Shown here one piece after another: positions 43,694 to 52,437 of a DNA stretch of 53,617 nucleotides. The number at the start of each line of letters is the position of its first letter. The first letter of the stretch is position 1. The stretch comes from an uncultured Lachnospiraceae bacterium (GTDB taxonomy: Bacteria; Bacillota; Clostridia; Lachnospirales; Lachnospiraceae). The notes under the pieces were generated by a model. The model worked only from the letters and a program-made list of their open reading frames with translations. It had not been told where the DNA came from and did not search any database. Made by a program: the position numbers and the translations under genes. The stretch covers positions 1 through 53,617 of the forward strand of contig CAJUJL010000018.1 in assembly GCA_910586725.1 (NCBI GenBank). The letters are read 5' to 3'.

Positions 43694-43996
43694 ATGTCAA
43701 TTTTATTAAATCAAGGGGCAGTCAGCTCTGCGCCAATGCTGATTTTATTAGCTGTTTTGTTTGTGTTTATGTATTTTTTTATGATTCGTCCGCAGCAGAA
43801 AGAGACGAAAAAGAAAAATGCTATGCTTTCCGCATTAGCAGTCGGAGATACAGTATTGACAACGAGCGGATTTTACGGCGTTGTAATTGATATTGAAGAT
43901 AATACGGTCATTGTAGAATTTGGCAGCAATAAGAACTGTCGTATTCCTATGCAGAAAGAGGCGATTTCAGCCGTGGAGAAGCCGGAAGCAGAATAG
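43694..43996 (+). CDS. yajC: Preprotein translocase subunit YajC
   Basis: A 100-residue Sec accessory membrane protein that associates with SecDF. One membrane helix (about 14-33, ending YFFMIRPQQKE), then the conserved soluble part beginning KKKNAMLSALAVGDTVLTTSGFYG. Length and motifs are standard. An AGGAGG ribosome binding site precedes the ATG. It is a single-gene unit here, with its own promoter and terminator; queA and tgt, common neighbours elsewhere, are absent. Confidence 0.95.
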   Translation: MSILLNQGAVSSAPMLILLAVLFVFMYFFMIRPQQKETKKKNAMLSALAVGDTVLTTSGFYGVVIDIEDNTVIVEFGSNKNCRIPMQKEAISAVEKPEAE

Positions 43997-44009
43997 AGAA
44001 CGAAGAGTG

Positions 44010-44039
44010 GGAAACGTGTGACGGCGTTTCCTGTTTTTT
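44010..44039 (+). terminator. Terminator after yajC
   Basis: GGAAACG (44010-44016) pairs with CGTTTCC (44025-44031) over an 8-nt loop, followed by TGTTTTTT. Confidence 0.8.
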
Positions 44040-44091
44040 AAAATCAGGGAATCTATATGTGCATAAAATGAAATAGAAAGGAAGAGGTAGC

Positions 44092-45195
44092 GTGACTTAT
44101 CAGATAGGAGTGATTTCCGGTGACGGAATCGGACCGGAAATTGTAGCGGAAGCAAAAAAAGTTTTAGACCGCATCGGAGAGGTATACGGTCATACATTTG
44201 AATATGAAGAGATTTTAATGGGAGGATGCTCCATTGACGCAGCCGGCGTTCCGCTGACAGACGAGGCGGTTGCACAGGCAAAGGCAAGCCAGGCCGTCTT
44301 GATGGGTTCCATCGGCGGCAATACGGCGACTTCCCCGTGGTATAAGCTAGAACCGCATCTTCGGCCGGAAGCGGGGCTGTTAAAGCTCCGGAAATCTTTA
44401 AACCTGTTTGCCAATTTAAGGCCGGCCTATCTCTACGAAGAGTTAAAAGAAGCCTGTCCGCTGCGGGAAGACATCATTGGAGACGGCTTTGACATGATGA
44501 TTATGCGGGAGCTGACCGGAGGGCTTTACTTTGGAGAACGGAAAACAGAAGAAATAGACGGCCGGATGACGGCGGTCGATACGCTTACATACAACGAAGA
44601 CGAAATCCGCAGAATCGCAAAACGCGGATTTGACATCGCCATGAAGCGCCGCAGGAAAGTGACGAGCGTGGATAAAGCAAATGTCCTGGATTCTTCCAGG
44701 CTCTGGAGAAAAGTCGTGGAAGAAGTGGCGGGCGATTACCCGGAAGTGACGTTAGAGCATATGCTGGTAGACAACTGCGCCATGCAGCTTGTCAAAGATC
44801 CAAAGCAGTTTGACGTGATTTTAACCGAAAATATGTTCGGAGATATTTTATCGGACGAGGCGAGCATGGTGACAGGCTCGATTGGAATGCTCTCGTCCGC
44901 AAGCCTAAACGATACGAAATTCGGCTTATACGAGCCAAGCGGCGGTTCCGCGCCGGATATTGCGGGCATGGGAATTGCAAACCCGATTGCGACGATTTTA
45001 AGCGCGGCCATGATGCTTCGGTATTCCTTTGATCTGGACAAAGAAGCCGCCGCCGTCGAAGCCGCCGTAAAGCAGGTGTTAAAAGAAAACTGGCGCACCA
45101 TTGACATTATGCCGCGGGAAGAAGCAAAGCGCGCGGCCGTTACGCAGGTTGGCACAAAGGAAATGGGCGATTTGATTGCAGAAAGGATACGATAA
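44092..45195 (+). CDS. leuB: 3-Isopropylmalate dehydrogenase
   Basis: NAD-dependent oxidation and decarboxylation of 3-isopropylmalate in leucine synthesis. The 367-residue protein has the family blocks VISGDGIGPEIV near the N-terminus, LRKSLNLFANLRPA with the substrate arginines, RELTGGLYFGER, the DNCAMQLVKDP catalytic Lys/Asp region, and the metal/NAD segment ENMFGDILSDEAS plus EPSGGSAPDIAG. The start is GTG at 44092 after GGAAGAGG. It heads the run leuB-ilvD-ilvB. LeuA, leuC and leuD are not in the window, and there is no T-box in the 50 nt between the yajC terminator and this gene. Confidence 0.97.
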   Translation: MTYQIGVISGDGIGPEIVAEAKKVLDRIGEVYGHTFEYEEILMGGCSIDAAGVPLTDEAVAQAKASQAVLMGSIGGNTATSPWYKLEPHLRPEAGLLKLRKSLNLFANLRPAYLYEELKEACPLREDIIGDGFDMMIMRELTGGLYFGERKTEEIDGRMTAVDTLTYNEDEIRRIAKRGFDIAMKRRRKVTSVDKANVLDSSRLWRKVVEEVAGDYPEVTLEHMLVDNCAMQLVKDPKQFDVILTENMFGDILSDEASMVTGSIGMLSSASLNDTKFGLYEPSGGSAPDIAGMGIANPIATILSAAMMLRYSFDLDKEAAAVEAAVKQVLKENWRTIDIMPREEAKRAAVTQVGTKEMGDLIAERIR

Positions 45196-45196
45196 T

Positions 45197-46855
45197 ATGA
45201 AAAGTGATCATGTAAAAGCGGGCATGCAGCAGGCGCCGCACAGAAGTTTATTCAACGCACTGGGATTTACCGAAGAAGAAATGAAAAAGCCGATGGTCGG
45301 CATTGTAAGCTCTTATAATGAAATCGTTCCGGGCCATATGAACCTGGATAAAATCGTAAACGCCGTAAAGCTTGGCGTAGCGGAAGCAGGGGGCGTTCCG
45401 GTCGTATTTCCGGCCATCGCCGTCTGCGACGGAATTGCGATGGGGCATATCGGCATGAAATATTCCCTTGTGACAAGGGACTTGATTGCAGATTCCACAG
45501 AATGCATGGCCCTGGCGCATCAGTTCGACGCCCTTGTCATGGTGCCAAACTGCGACAAAAACGTGCCGGGACTTTTGATGGCGGCGGCAAGAATCAACGT
45601 GCCGACTGTATTTGTATCCGGAGGCCCCATGCTTGCGGGTCGCGTAAAAGGAAAGAAAACAAGCTTATCTTCCATGTTTGAAGCCGTAGGCTCCTATGCC
45701 GCCGGCACAATGACAGAAGAGGAAGTCAGAGAATATGAAGAAAAGACATGTCCGACGTGCGGTTCCTGCTCCGGCATGTATACGGCCAATTCCATGAATT
45801 GCCTGACGGAGGCGCTTGGCATGGGGCTTAGGGGCAACGGCACAATTCCGGCGGTCTACTCGGAGCGCATTAAGCTTGCAAAGCACGCCGGCATGGCGGT
45901 TATGGAAATGTATGAGAAAAATATACGGCCAAGGGATATTATGACAAAAGAAGCGGTGCTGAACGCCCTGACCGTCGATATGGCGCTTGGCTGCTCCACA
46001 AACAGCATGCTGCATCTTCCGGCAATCGCGCATGAAATCGGTTTTGACTTCGATATAAAATTCGCAAATCCAATCAGTGAAAAGACGCCGAATCTCTGCC
46101 ATCTGGCTCCGGCGGGACCGACATACATGGAAGATTTAAATGAAGCCGGGGGCGTATACGCCGTGATGAAAGAGCTTGCGGACGCGGGGCTTTTACATAC
46201 CGACTGCATAACGGTAACCGGAAAGACCGTCGGGGAAAATATTAAAGACGCCGTCAACAAAGATCCGGAAGTGATTCGTCCGCTGGATAATCCGTATACA
46301 AAGACGGGCGGCCTTGCCGTATTAAGCGGAAACCTTGCTCCGGACGGAAGCGTGGTAAAACGCTCCGCAGTCGCTCCGGAGATGCTGGTACACGAGGGGC
46401 CGGCCAGAGTATTTGAATGCGAAGAAGACGCCATTGCAGCGATTAAGAGCGGAAAAATCAACGCGGGAGACGTTGTGGTCATCCGTTATGAGGGGCCGAA
46501 AGGCGGACCCGGCATGCGGGAGATGTTAAATCCGACGTCCGCCATTGCAGGAATGGGCCTTGGCTCTTCGGTCGCGCTGATTACGGACGGACGCTTTTCC
46601 GGCGCAAGCCGCGGCGCATCCATTGGACACGTTTCTCCGGAAGCTGCGGTCGGCGGTCCGATTGCGCTGATTGAAGAGGGAGACATCATCAAAATCAATA
46701 TCCCGGAAATGAAGCTTGACGTAGATTTGACGGACGAAGAGCTTGCGGCAAGAAAAGCAAACTGGAAACCGAAAGAGCAGAACGTAAGCGGTTATCTTGG
46801 ACGGTATGTAACCATGGTGACATCCGGCAACCGCGGGGCGATTCTGGAAAAATAA
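45197..46855 (+). CDS. ilvD: Dihydroxy-acid dehydratase
   Basis: Iron-sulfur enzyme that dehydrates the dihydroxy acids leading to valine, isoleucine and (via ketoisovalerate) leucine. The 552-residue protein has cluster and metal ligands in VPNCDKNVPG (Cys119) and CPTCGSCSGMYTANSMNC, and the C-terminal DGRFSGASRGASIGH active-site loop. I took the ATG at 45197, 2 nt after the leuB stop, as homologues begin MKSDHVKAG; the frame opens seven codons earlier inside leuB. Coupled translation with leuB is likely. Confidence 0.97.
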   Translation: MKSDHVKAGMQQAPHRSLFNALGFTEEEMKKPMVGIVSSYNEIVPGHMNLDKIVNAVKLGVAEAGGVPVVFPAIAVCDGIAMGHIGMKYSLVTRDLIADSTECMALAHQFDALVMVPNCDKNVPGLLMAAARINVPTVFVSGGPMLAGRVKGKKTSLSSMFEAVGSYAAGTMTEEEVREYEEKTCPTCGSCSGMYTANSMNCLTEALGMGLRGNGTIPAVYSERIKLAKHAGMAVMEMYEKNIRPRDIMTKEAVLNALTVDMALGCSTNSMLHLPAIAHEIGFDFDIKFANPISEKTPNLCHLAPAGPTYMEDLNEAGGVYAVMKELADAGLLHTDCITVTGKTVGENIKDAVNKDPEVIRPLDNPYTKTGGLAVLSGNLAPDGSVVKRSAVAPEMLVHEGPARVFECEEDAIAAIKSGKINAGDVVVIRYEGPKGGPGMREMLNPTSAIAGMGLGSSVALITDGRFSGASRGASIGHVSPEAAVGGPIALIEEGDIIKINIPEMKLDVDLTDEELAARKANWKPKEQNVSGYLGRYVTMVTSGNRGAILEK

Positions 46856-46890
46856 AAACAAACAGACTGAAACAGAGAGAGGGAATTTTC

Positions 46891-48570
46891 ATGCAGTTGA
46901 CAGGTGCGGAAATTATCATTGAATGTTTAAAAGAACAGGGTGTGGATACGGTGTTTGGGTATCCGGGCGGCCAGATTTTAAACGTATATGACGAACTGTA
47001 TAAGCATAGAGATGAAATTAAGCATATTTTAACGTCCCATGAACAGGGGGCGAGCCATGCGGCAGACGGATACGCCAGAAGTACGGGAAAAGTCGGCGTC
47101 TGCATGGCGACAAGCGGGCCGGGAGCGACGAATCTTGTGACGGGAATTGCAACCGCCTATATGGATTCCGTGCCGCTTGTGGCGATTACCTGCAACGTCG
47201 GCGTGCCGCTTCTTGGAAAAGACAGCTTTCAGGAGGTGGACATTGCGGGAATCACAACTCCGATTACCAAGCATAACTTTATTGTAAAAGACATTGAAAA
47301 GCTTTCGGCTACGATTCGGCGGGCATTTGCGATTGCGGCAAAAGGACGGCCGGGGCCCGTGCTTCTTGACATTCCAAAAGACGTAACGGCGCAGAAATGT
47401 GAGTATACGCCGGTTTCACAGGAAAAACCGGCGCGCTTTGCGGCGGAGATTCCGGAAGAAGATTTTGAGCGGGCAGTCAAAATGATTTCCGGGGCAAAGC
47501 GTCCGTTTATTTTTGCCGGCGGCGGCGTTGTGCTTTCCGAGGCAAGCGCGGAATTAAAAGAATTTGCAGAAAAGATAGATGCGCCCGTCTGCGATTCCCT
47601 GATGGGGAAAGGCGCGTTTGACGGAACGGATGAGAAATATACCGGAATGCTTGGCATGCATGGGACGAAAACGTCAAACCTTGGCGTGAGCGAATGCGAC
47701 CTGCTTATTGCCGTCGGCGTGCGTTTTTCCGACCGCGTCATCGGAAATGCGGCCAAATTTGCAAAACAGGCCAAAATCCTGCAGATTGACATTGACCCGG
47801 CGGAGATCAACAAAAATATCATTGTGGATTTTAGCATGATAGGAGACGTCAAAGACGTGCTTGGCAGGTTAAACGCCCGCGTTTTGCGGATGGAGCATAG
47901 CGAATGGCTTTCCCATATACAGGAATATAAAGAAAAATATCCGCTGAAATATCCCGAAACAGGATTGAACGGGCCTTATATGATAGACGCGATTTACCGG
48001 ATGACAAAAGGCGACGCGCTGATTGTCACCGAGGTCGGACAGCATCAGATGTGGGCGGCGCAGTTTTACAAATACAAAAAGCCGCGTACCCTGCTTACGT
48101 CCGGCGGTCTTGGCACCATGGGATACGGGCTTGGAGCGGCGATTGGCGCAAAGACGGCCAACCCGGATAAAACGGTAATTAATATTGCCGGAGACGGATG
48201 CTTCCGGATGAATATGAATGAAATCGCGACAGCCGTAAGGCAAAAGCTTCCGTTGATTGAAGTTATCGTGAATAATCACGTGCTTGGCATGGTGCGGCAA
48301 TGGCAGACGCTGTTTTACGGGGAACGCTATTCCGCTACGATACTAGACGACGGCATGGACTACGTAAAGCTTGCGGAAGCCATGGGAGCGACAGGATACA
48401 GGGCGAAGACAAGAGAAGAATTTGAGGAAGTTATGAAAAAAGCCCTTGCGGCAGACGGCCCCGTTGTAATCGACTGCGTCATAGATTCCGATGATAAAGT
48501 CTGGCCGATGGTGGCGCCGGGCGCCGCAATTGCGGAAGTATTTACCGAAGAAGATTTAAAACAGAAATAA
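46891..48570 (+). CDS. ilvB: Acetolactate synthase, large catalytic subunit
   Basis: ThDP enzyme that makes 2-acetolactate or 2-aceto-2-hydroxybutyrate from pyruvate. The 559-residue protein has Glu51 in SHEQGASHAADGYAR, the conserved GPGATN and GKDSFQEVD loops of the biosynthetic, FAD-containing type, and the ThDP/Mg motif GDGCFRMNMNEIATA ending in VNN. It is 35 nt after ilvD with a GAGAGGG-type ribosome binding site. No small regulatory subunit (ilvN/ilvH) follows; the palindromic element comes next. So the regulatory subunit lies elsewhere or is missing. Confidence 0.96.
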   Translation: MQLTGAEIIIECLKEQGVDTVFGYPGGQILNVYDELYKHRDEIKHILTSHEQGASHAADGYARSTGKVGVCMATSGPGATNLVTGIATAYMDSVPLVAITCNVGVPLLGKDSFQEVDIAGITTPITKHNFIVKDIEKLSATIRRAFAIAAKGRPGPVLLDIPKDVTAQKCEYTPVSQEKPARFAAEIPEEDFERAVKMISGAKRPFIFAGGGVVLSEASAELKEFAEKIDAPVCDSLMGKGAFDGTDEKYTGMLGMHGTKTSNLGVSECDLLIAVGVRFSDRVIGNAAKFAKQAKILQIDIDPAEINKNIIVDFSMIGDVKDVLGRLNARVLRMEHSEWLSHIQEYKEKYPLKYPETGLNGPYMIDAIYRMTKGDALIVTEVGQHQMWAAQFYKYKKPRTLLTSGGLGTMGYGLGAAIGAKTANPDKTVINIAGDGCFRMNMNEIATAVRQKLPLIEVIVNNHVLGMVRQWQTLFYGERYSATILDDGMDYVKLAEAMGATGYRAKTREEFEEVMKKALAADGPVVIDCVIDSDDKVWPMVAPGAAIAEVFTEEDLKQK

Positions 48571-48581
48571 TTGCTGCCGAA

Positions 48582-48783
48582 ACCAGTTTTTCATATCCCT
48601 GTTCAGGTATGAACGCAGCAGAAGAAAAATATATTTTATTCAGACCCGCTTGCGCTATATAAGCCGGCAGCGGTTCTAAATTCGAAAAAACCTCATTAAG
48701 AACCGGCGGGCTTATAACGGTCATCATGAAAATATATTTTTTTCTGCTGCGCGACAGACCGGGAGAGGATATGAAAAATTGGT
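48582..48783. repeat. 202-nt imperfect palindrome between ilvB and serC (MITE-like)
   Basis: Three nested inverted pairs. The outer ends are ACCAGTTTTTCATATCC (48582-48598) and GGATATGAAAAATTGGT (48767-48783), with one mismatch. The middle pair is 48614-48637 with 48729-48751, around CAGCAGAA...AAATATATTTT. The inner pair is ATAAGCCGGCAGCGGTTCT (48659-48677) with AGAACCGGCGGGCTTAT (48699-48715), enclosing a 21-nt loop. The defined ends fit a small non-autonomous mobile element, or a long structured RNA that also ends ilvB transcripts. I see no clear target-site duplication. It fills most of the 306-nt gap. Confidence 0.7.
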
Positions 48784-48802
48784 ATCCATGGTAAAACACG
48801 CC

Positions 48803-48831
48803 TTGACAGTTTTTTTAAAAAAGATTACAGT
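48803..48831 (+). promoter_or_regulatory. serC operon promoter
   Basis: Perfect TTGACA (48803-48808), 17-nt spacer, TACAGT (48826-48831), 46 nt before serC. It lies just outside the palindrome. Confidence 0.6.
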
Positions 48832-48876
48832 ATTCTACGAGAACACAGACGAAATGACATGAGGAGGTTATGAAGT

Positions 48877-49959
48877 ATGAGCAGAGTATATAATTTCTCC
48901 GCGGGACCGGCGGTTTTGCCGGAAGAGGTATTGCGCGAAGCGGCAGAGGAGATGATGGATTATAAAGGAAGCGGTATGTCCGTAATGGAAATGAGTCATC
49001 GTTCCAAAGTATACGATACGATTATCAAAGAAGCGGAAGCGGATTTGCGCGATCTGATGCAGATACCGGATAATTACAAAGTTCTGTTTTTACAGGGCGG
49101 CGCGTCGCAGCAGTTCGCCATGATTCCAATGAATCTGATGAAAAATAAGAAAGCGGCTTATATTGTGACCGGACAGTGGGCAAAGAAAGCATGGAAGGAA
49201 GCGCAGATTTACGGAGAAGCGGTTTCCGTGGCTTCTTCCGAGGATCAGACGTTTTCCTATATTCCGGACTGTTCGGATCTGGACATTCCGGACGACGCGG
49301 ATTATGTTTACATTTGTGAAAATAACACGATTTACGGCACAAAATTCAAAGAGCTGCCGAATACGAAAGGCCATACGTTAGTGGCCGACGTATCCTCCTG
49401 CTTTTTATCCGAGCCGGTAGACGTGACAAAATACGGCGTTATTTACGGCGGCGTACAGAAGAACATAGGGCCTGCGGGCGTAGTCATTGTAATTATCCGG
49501 GAAGATCTGATTACGGAAGATACGCTGCCGGGAACTCCTACCATGTTAAAATACAAAACGCATGCGGACGCTGCGTCTCTGTACAATACGCCCCCGGCAT
49601 ACGGCATTTACATCTGCGGCAAGGTGTTCAAATGGTTAAAGAGCATGGGCGGCCTTTCCGCAATCAGGGAGCGCAACGAAGAAAAAGCGAAAATTTTGTA
49701 TGATTTTCTGGATGAAAGCAGCCTGTTTCGGGGAACGGTCGCAAAAGAAGACCGCTCGCTGATGAACGTGCCATTTGTTACCGGAAGCGACGAGTTAGAC
49801 GCAAAATTTGTCGCGGAAGCCAAAGCGGCAGGGCTTGAGAATTTAAAAGGCCACCGTTCGGTTGGCGGCATGCGCGCGTCTATTTACAACGCCATGCCGA
49901 AAGAGGGCGTGGAAAAGCTGGTTGCTTTTATGCGCGAATTTGAGGAAAAGAATCGTTAG
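48877..49959 (+). CDS. serC: Phosphoserine aminotransferase
   Basis: PLP enzyme that converts 3-phosphohydroxypyruvate and glutamate to phosphoserine. The 360-residue protein starts YNFSAGPAVLPEEVL as the family does, has GGASQQF at 74-80, the cofactor Asp171 in VADVSSCFLSEP and Schiff-base Lys195 in GGVQKNIGPAG, and ends with the GGMRASIYNAMP block. A GAGGAGG ribosome binding site precedes the ATG. First gene of serC-serA-DUF1015. Confidence 0.97.
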   Translation: MSRVYNFSAGPAVLPEEVLREAAEEMMDYKGSGMSVMEMSHRSKVYDTIIKEAEADLRDLMQIPDNYKVLFLQGGASQQFAMIPMNLMKNKKAAYIVTGQWAKKAWKEAQIYGEAVSVASSEDQTFSYIPDCSDLDIPDDADYVYICENNTIYGTKFKELPNTKGHTLVADVSSCFLSEPVDVTKYGVIYGGVQKNIGPAGVVIVIIREDLITEDTLPGTPTMLKYKTHADAASLYNTPPAYGIYICGKVFKWLKSMGGLSAIRERNEEKAKILYDFLDESSLFRGTVAKEDRSLMNVPFVTGSDELDAKFVAEAKAAGLENLKGHRSVGGMRASIYNAMPKEGVEKLVAFMREFEEKNR

Positions 49960-49973
49960 GAGGAGACTTATTT

Positions 49974-51137
49974 ATGTTTCAGTATACTTGTTTAAATCCG
50001 ATTGCAGACGTCGGACTGAACTTATTTTCTAAGAAATATCAGAAGACAGACGAGATAGCGGAAGCAAACGCCGTTTTGGTGCGCAGCGCGTCTATGCACG
50101 ATATGGAGCTTCCGGAGCATTTAGAAGCGGTTGCAAGAGCCGGAGCCGGCGTAAATAATATTCCGCTGGATGCGTGCGCTGAGAAAGGCATTGTCGTATT
50201 CAACACGCCGGGCGCGAATGCAAACGGCGTAAAAGAGCTTGTGATTGCCGGAATGCTGCTTGCGTCCCGCGATATTGTCGGGGGCATCGAATGGGTCAGG
50301 GAAAATAAAGATCTGCCGGACATTGGAAAGGCCGCGGAGAAGCAGAAGAAAAACTTCGCCGGATGTGAAATCTCCGGTAAAAAGCTTGGCGTCATAGGTC
50401 TTGGAGCCATTGGCGTTCAGGTTGCCAACGCGGCGATTCATCTTGGCATGGATGTACTCGGCTACGATCCGTATATTTCCGTCAACGCCGCATGGAATTT
50501 ATCCCGCAGCGTGAAACACATCAGCAACGTGGATGATATTTACAAAGAATGTGATTTTATTACCGTGCATGTTCCGCTTATGGACGCGACAAGAGGCATG
50601 ATCAATGAAGAAGCCATTTCCAAAATGAAAGACGGCGTTGTCATTTTAAACTTTGCAAGAGATCTGCTGGCGGATGAAGCGGCTGTTTTAGCCGGAATTG
50701 AAAGCGGAAAAATCAAAAAATATGTGACGGATTTTGCCAATGAAACCGTCGCGGGAAAAGACGGCGTCATCTTAACGCCGCACCTTGGAGCTTCTACGGA
50801 AGAATCGGAAGATAACTGCGCTATGATGGCGGTCAGGGAAATCCGGGATTATCTGGAAAACGGAAACATTGTGCATTCTGTGAATTTCCCGGACTGCAAT
50901 ATGGGCGGCTGCGAGAAAGCCGGACGCGTGGCCATTCTGCATAAAAATGTAAAAGGAATCATCGGCAAATATTCCACTATTTTTGGAAATGCAGACATTA
51001 ATATTGAAGATATGACGAACAAATCAAAGGGAGATTATGCCTATACGCTGTTAGATATTGACACGCCGGTTACAGACGAGGTCGTTTCCCAGTTACAGGC
51101 AGTTACAGGAGTACTAAAAGTACGCGTGATAAAATAA
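49974..51137 (+). CDS. serA: D-3-phosphoglycerate dehydrogenase, short ACT-containing type
   Basis: NAD-dependent first step of serine synthesis from 3-phosphoglycerate. The 387-residue protein has the Rossmann loop GVIGLGAIGVQVA at 139-151, and the catalytic Arg229 (NFARD), Glu257 (NETV) and His270 (TPHLGAS). A short C-terminal ACT domain begins near 315 (GRVAILHKNVKGIIGKYS), where serine could inhibit. The segment between the Glu and His is shorter than in many homologues, as in other clostridial enzymes. It starts 14 nt after serC with a TAGGAGGAG site. Confidence 0.95.
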   Translation: MFQYTCLNPIADVGLNLFSKKYQKTDEIAEANAVLVRSASMHDMELPEHLEAVARAGAGVNNIPLDACAEKGIVVFNTPGANANGVKELVIAGMLLASRDIVGGIEWVRENKDLPDIGKAAEKQKKNFAGCEISGKKLGVIGLGAIGVQVANAAIHLGMDVLGYDPYISVNAAWNLSRSVKHISNVDDIYKECDFITVHVPLMDATRGMINEEAISKMKDGVVILNFARDLLADEAAVLAGIESGKIKKYVTDFANETVAGKDGVILTPHLGASTEESEDNCAMMAVREIRDYLENGNIVHSVNFPDCNMGGCEKAGRVAILHKNVKGIIGKYSTIFGNADINIEDMTNKSKGDYAYTLLDIDTPVTDEVVSQLQAVTGVLKVRVIK

Positions 51138-51159
51138 GATAAATAAAGAAGGAGACAAA

Positions 51160-52392
51160 ATGGCAGAAATCAGACCATTTCTGTGTATCCGTCCATCAGA
51201 GGGTAAAGCGGCAGACATCGCTGCTTTACCTTATGACGTTTATAACAGAACAGAAGCAAAAGAAGCAGTAAAAAACAATCCGGATTCTTTTTTAAACATA
51301 GACCGGGCCGAAACGCAGTTTGACGATTCCGTAGACACTTACGATCCGAAAGTTTATCAGAAAGCGCACGATCTCTTATGGGATATGGTAAAGCGGGGAA
51401 GTTTTATTCAGGAAGATACGCCCTGTTATTACGTGTATGAGCAGACGATGGACGGCCGCGTACAGACCGGAATTGTGGCCTGTGCGTCCATTGACGATTA
51501 TGCTAACGGCGTGATTAAAAAGCATGAAAATACCAGAGCGGAAAAGGAAGCGGACAGGATTCGCCACGTTGACGCGTGCAATGCGCAGACCGGGCCGATT
51601 TTTTTGGCTTACCGCGCCAATGAAGTCATTCGAAACGCAGTCTGCGCGGCAAAAGAAACAGACGCTTTGTATGATTTTGTATCAGAAGATCAGATCAGGC
51701 ACCGCGTATTTTGCATTTCCGATACGGAAGAGATTGCAAAAATAAAAGACGCGTTTTCCGCCATTGAAGAAATTTACATAGCGGACGGACATCACCGGGC
51801 GGCTTCCGCGGTAAACGTCGGATTGAAACGGAGAAAAGAACACCCGGACTATACGGGCGAGGAAGAATTCAATTATTTTCTGTCGGTGCTGTTTCCGGAC
51901 GAAGAGCTTATGATTTTAGATTATAACCGGGCAGTCAAAGATCTTTGCGGAGATACGAAAGAAGCGTTTCTTTCCAAAGTGGAGCAGATTTTTGACGTAA
52001 GAGCGCTGGATGGAGCGAAAAAACCGGAAAAAAAGGGAGAAATCTCTATGTATCTTGCCGGAAGCTGGTACGGGCTTACGATTCGGGAATGCGATCAGAG
52101 CGACGACCCGGTGGACGGCCTTGACGTATCTTTGCTTCAGAAGCTTTTATTGGAGCCGGTTTTAAATATCAAAGATCCGAAAACAGATGCGAGAATTGAT
52201 TTTGTGGGAGGAATCCGGGGACTTTTGGAGTTAGAGCGCAGAGTCCATGAGGATTGCGCCGTGGCGTTTGCCATGTATCCGACTTCCATAGCAGAGTTGT
52301 TTGCAGTGGCCGATGCAGGGAAGCTGATGCCGCCAAAATCCACATGGTTTGAGCCAAAGCTTCGAAGCGGATTGTTTATTCATGCGATTTAA
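51160..52392 (+). CDS. DUF1015-family protein in the serine operon
   Basis: A 410-residue protein of the widespread DUF1015 (COG4198) family, function not established. Visible conserved blocks: ALPYDVY at 22-28, KKHENTRAEKEADR at 120-133, QTGPIFLAYR at 143-152 and IADGHHRAASA at 207-217. DGHHR resembles the motif that binds nucleotide phosphates in the ParB-like serine kinases SerK and SbnI, as far as I recall. The gene lies 22 nt after serA with an AAGGAG ribosome binding site, so it is part of the serine operon. That operon lacks a phosphoserine phosphatase here. It may act on serine or phosphoserine; that is inference from motif and context. Confidence 0.85.
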   Translation: MAEIRPFLCIRPSEGKAADIAALPYDVYNRTEAKEAVKNNPDSFLNIDRAETQFDDSVDTYDPKVYQKAHDLLWDMVKRGSFIQEDTPCYYVYEQTMDGRVQTGIVACASIDDYANGVIKKHENTRAEKEADRIRHVDACNAQTGPIFLAYRANEVIRNAVCAAKETDALYDFVSEDQIRHRVFCISDTEEIAKIKDAFSAIEEIYIADGHHRAASAVNVGLKRRKEHPDYTGEEEFNYFLSVLFPDEELMILDYNRAVKDLCGDTKEAFLSKVEQIFDVRALDGAKKPEKKGEISMYLAGSWYGLTIRECDQSDDPVDGLDVSLLQKLLLEPVLNIKDPKTDARIDFVGGIRGLLELERRVHEDCAVAFAMYPTSIAELFAVADAGKLMPPKSTWFEPKLRSGLFIHAI

Positions 52393-52437
52393 AATATATT
52401 GAATCGAATCAAACAGAAAAAGAGGTAACGAAGCGAA

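Noticed and set aside
48542..48799. 85-codon minus-strand frame across the ilvB-serC gap
   Set aside because: It lies within the palindrome and ilvB end, has no ribosome binding site and no recognisable protein pattern. It is a by-product of the inverted repeats.
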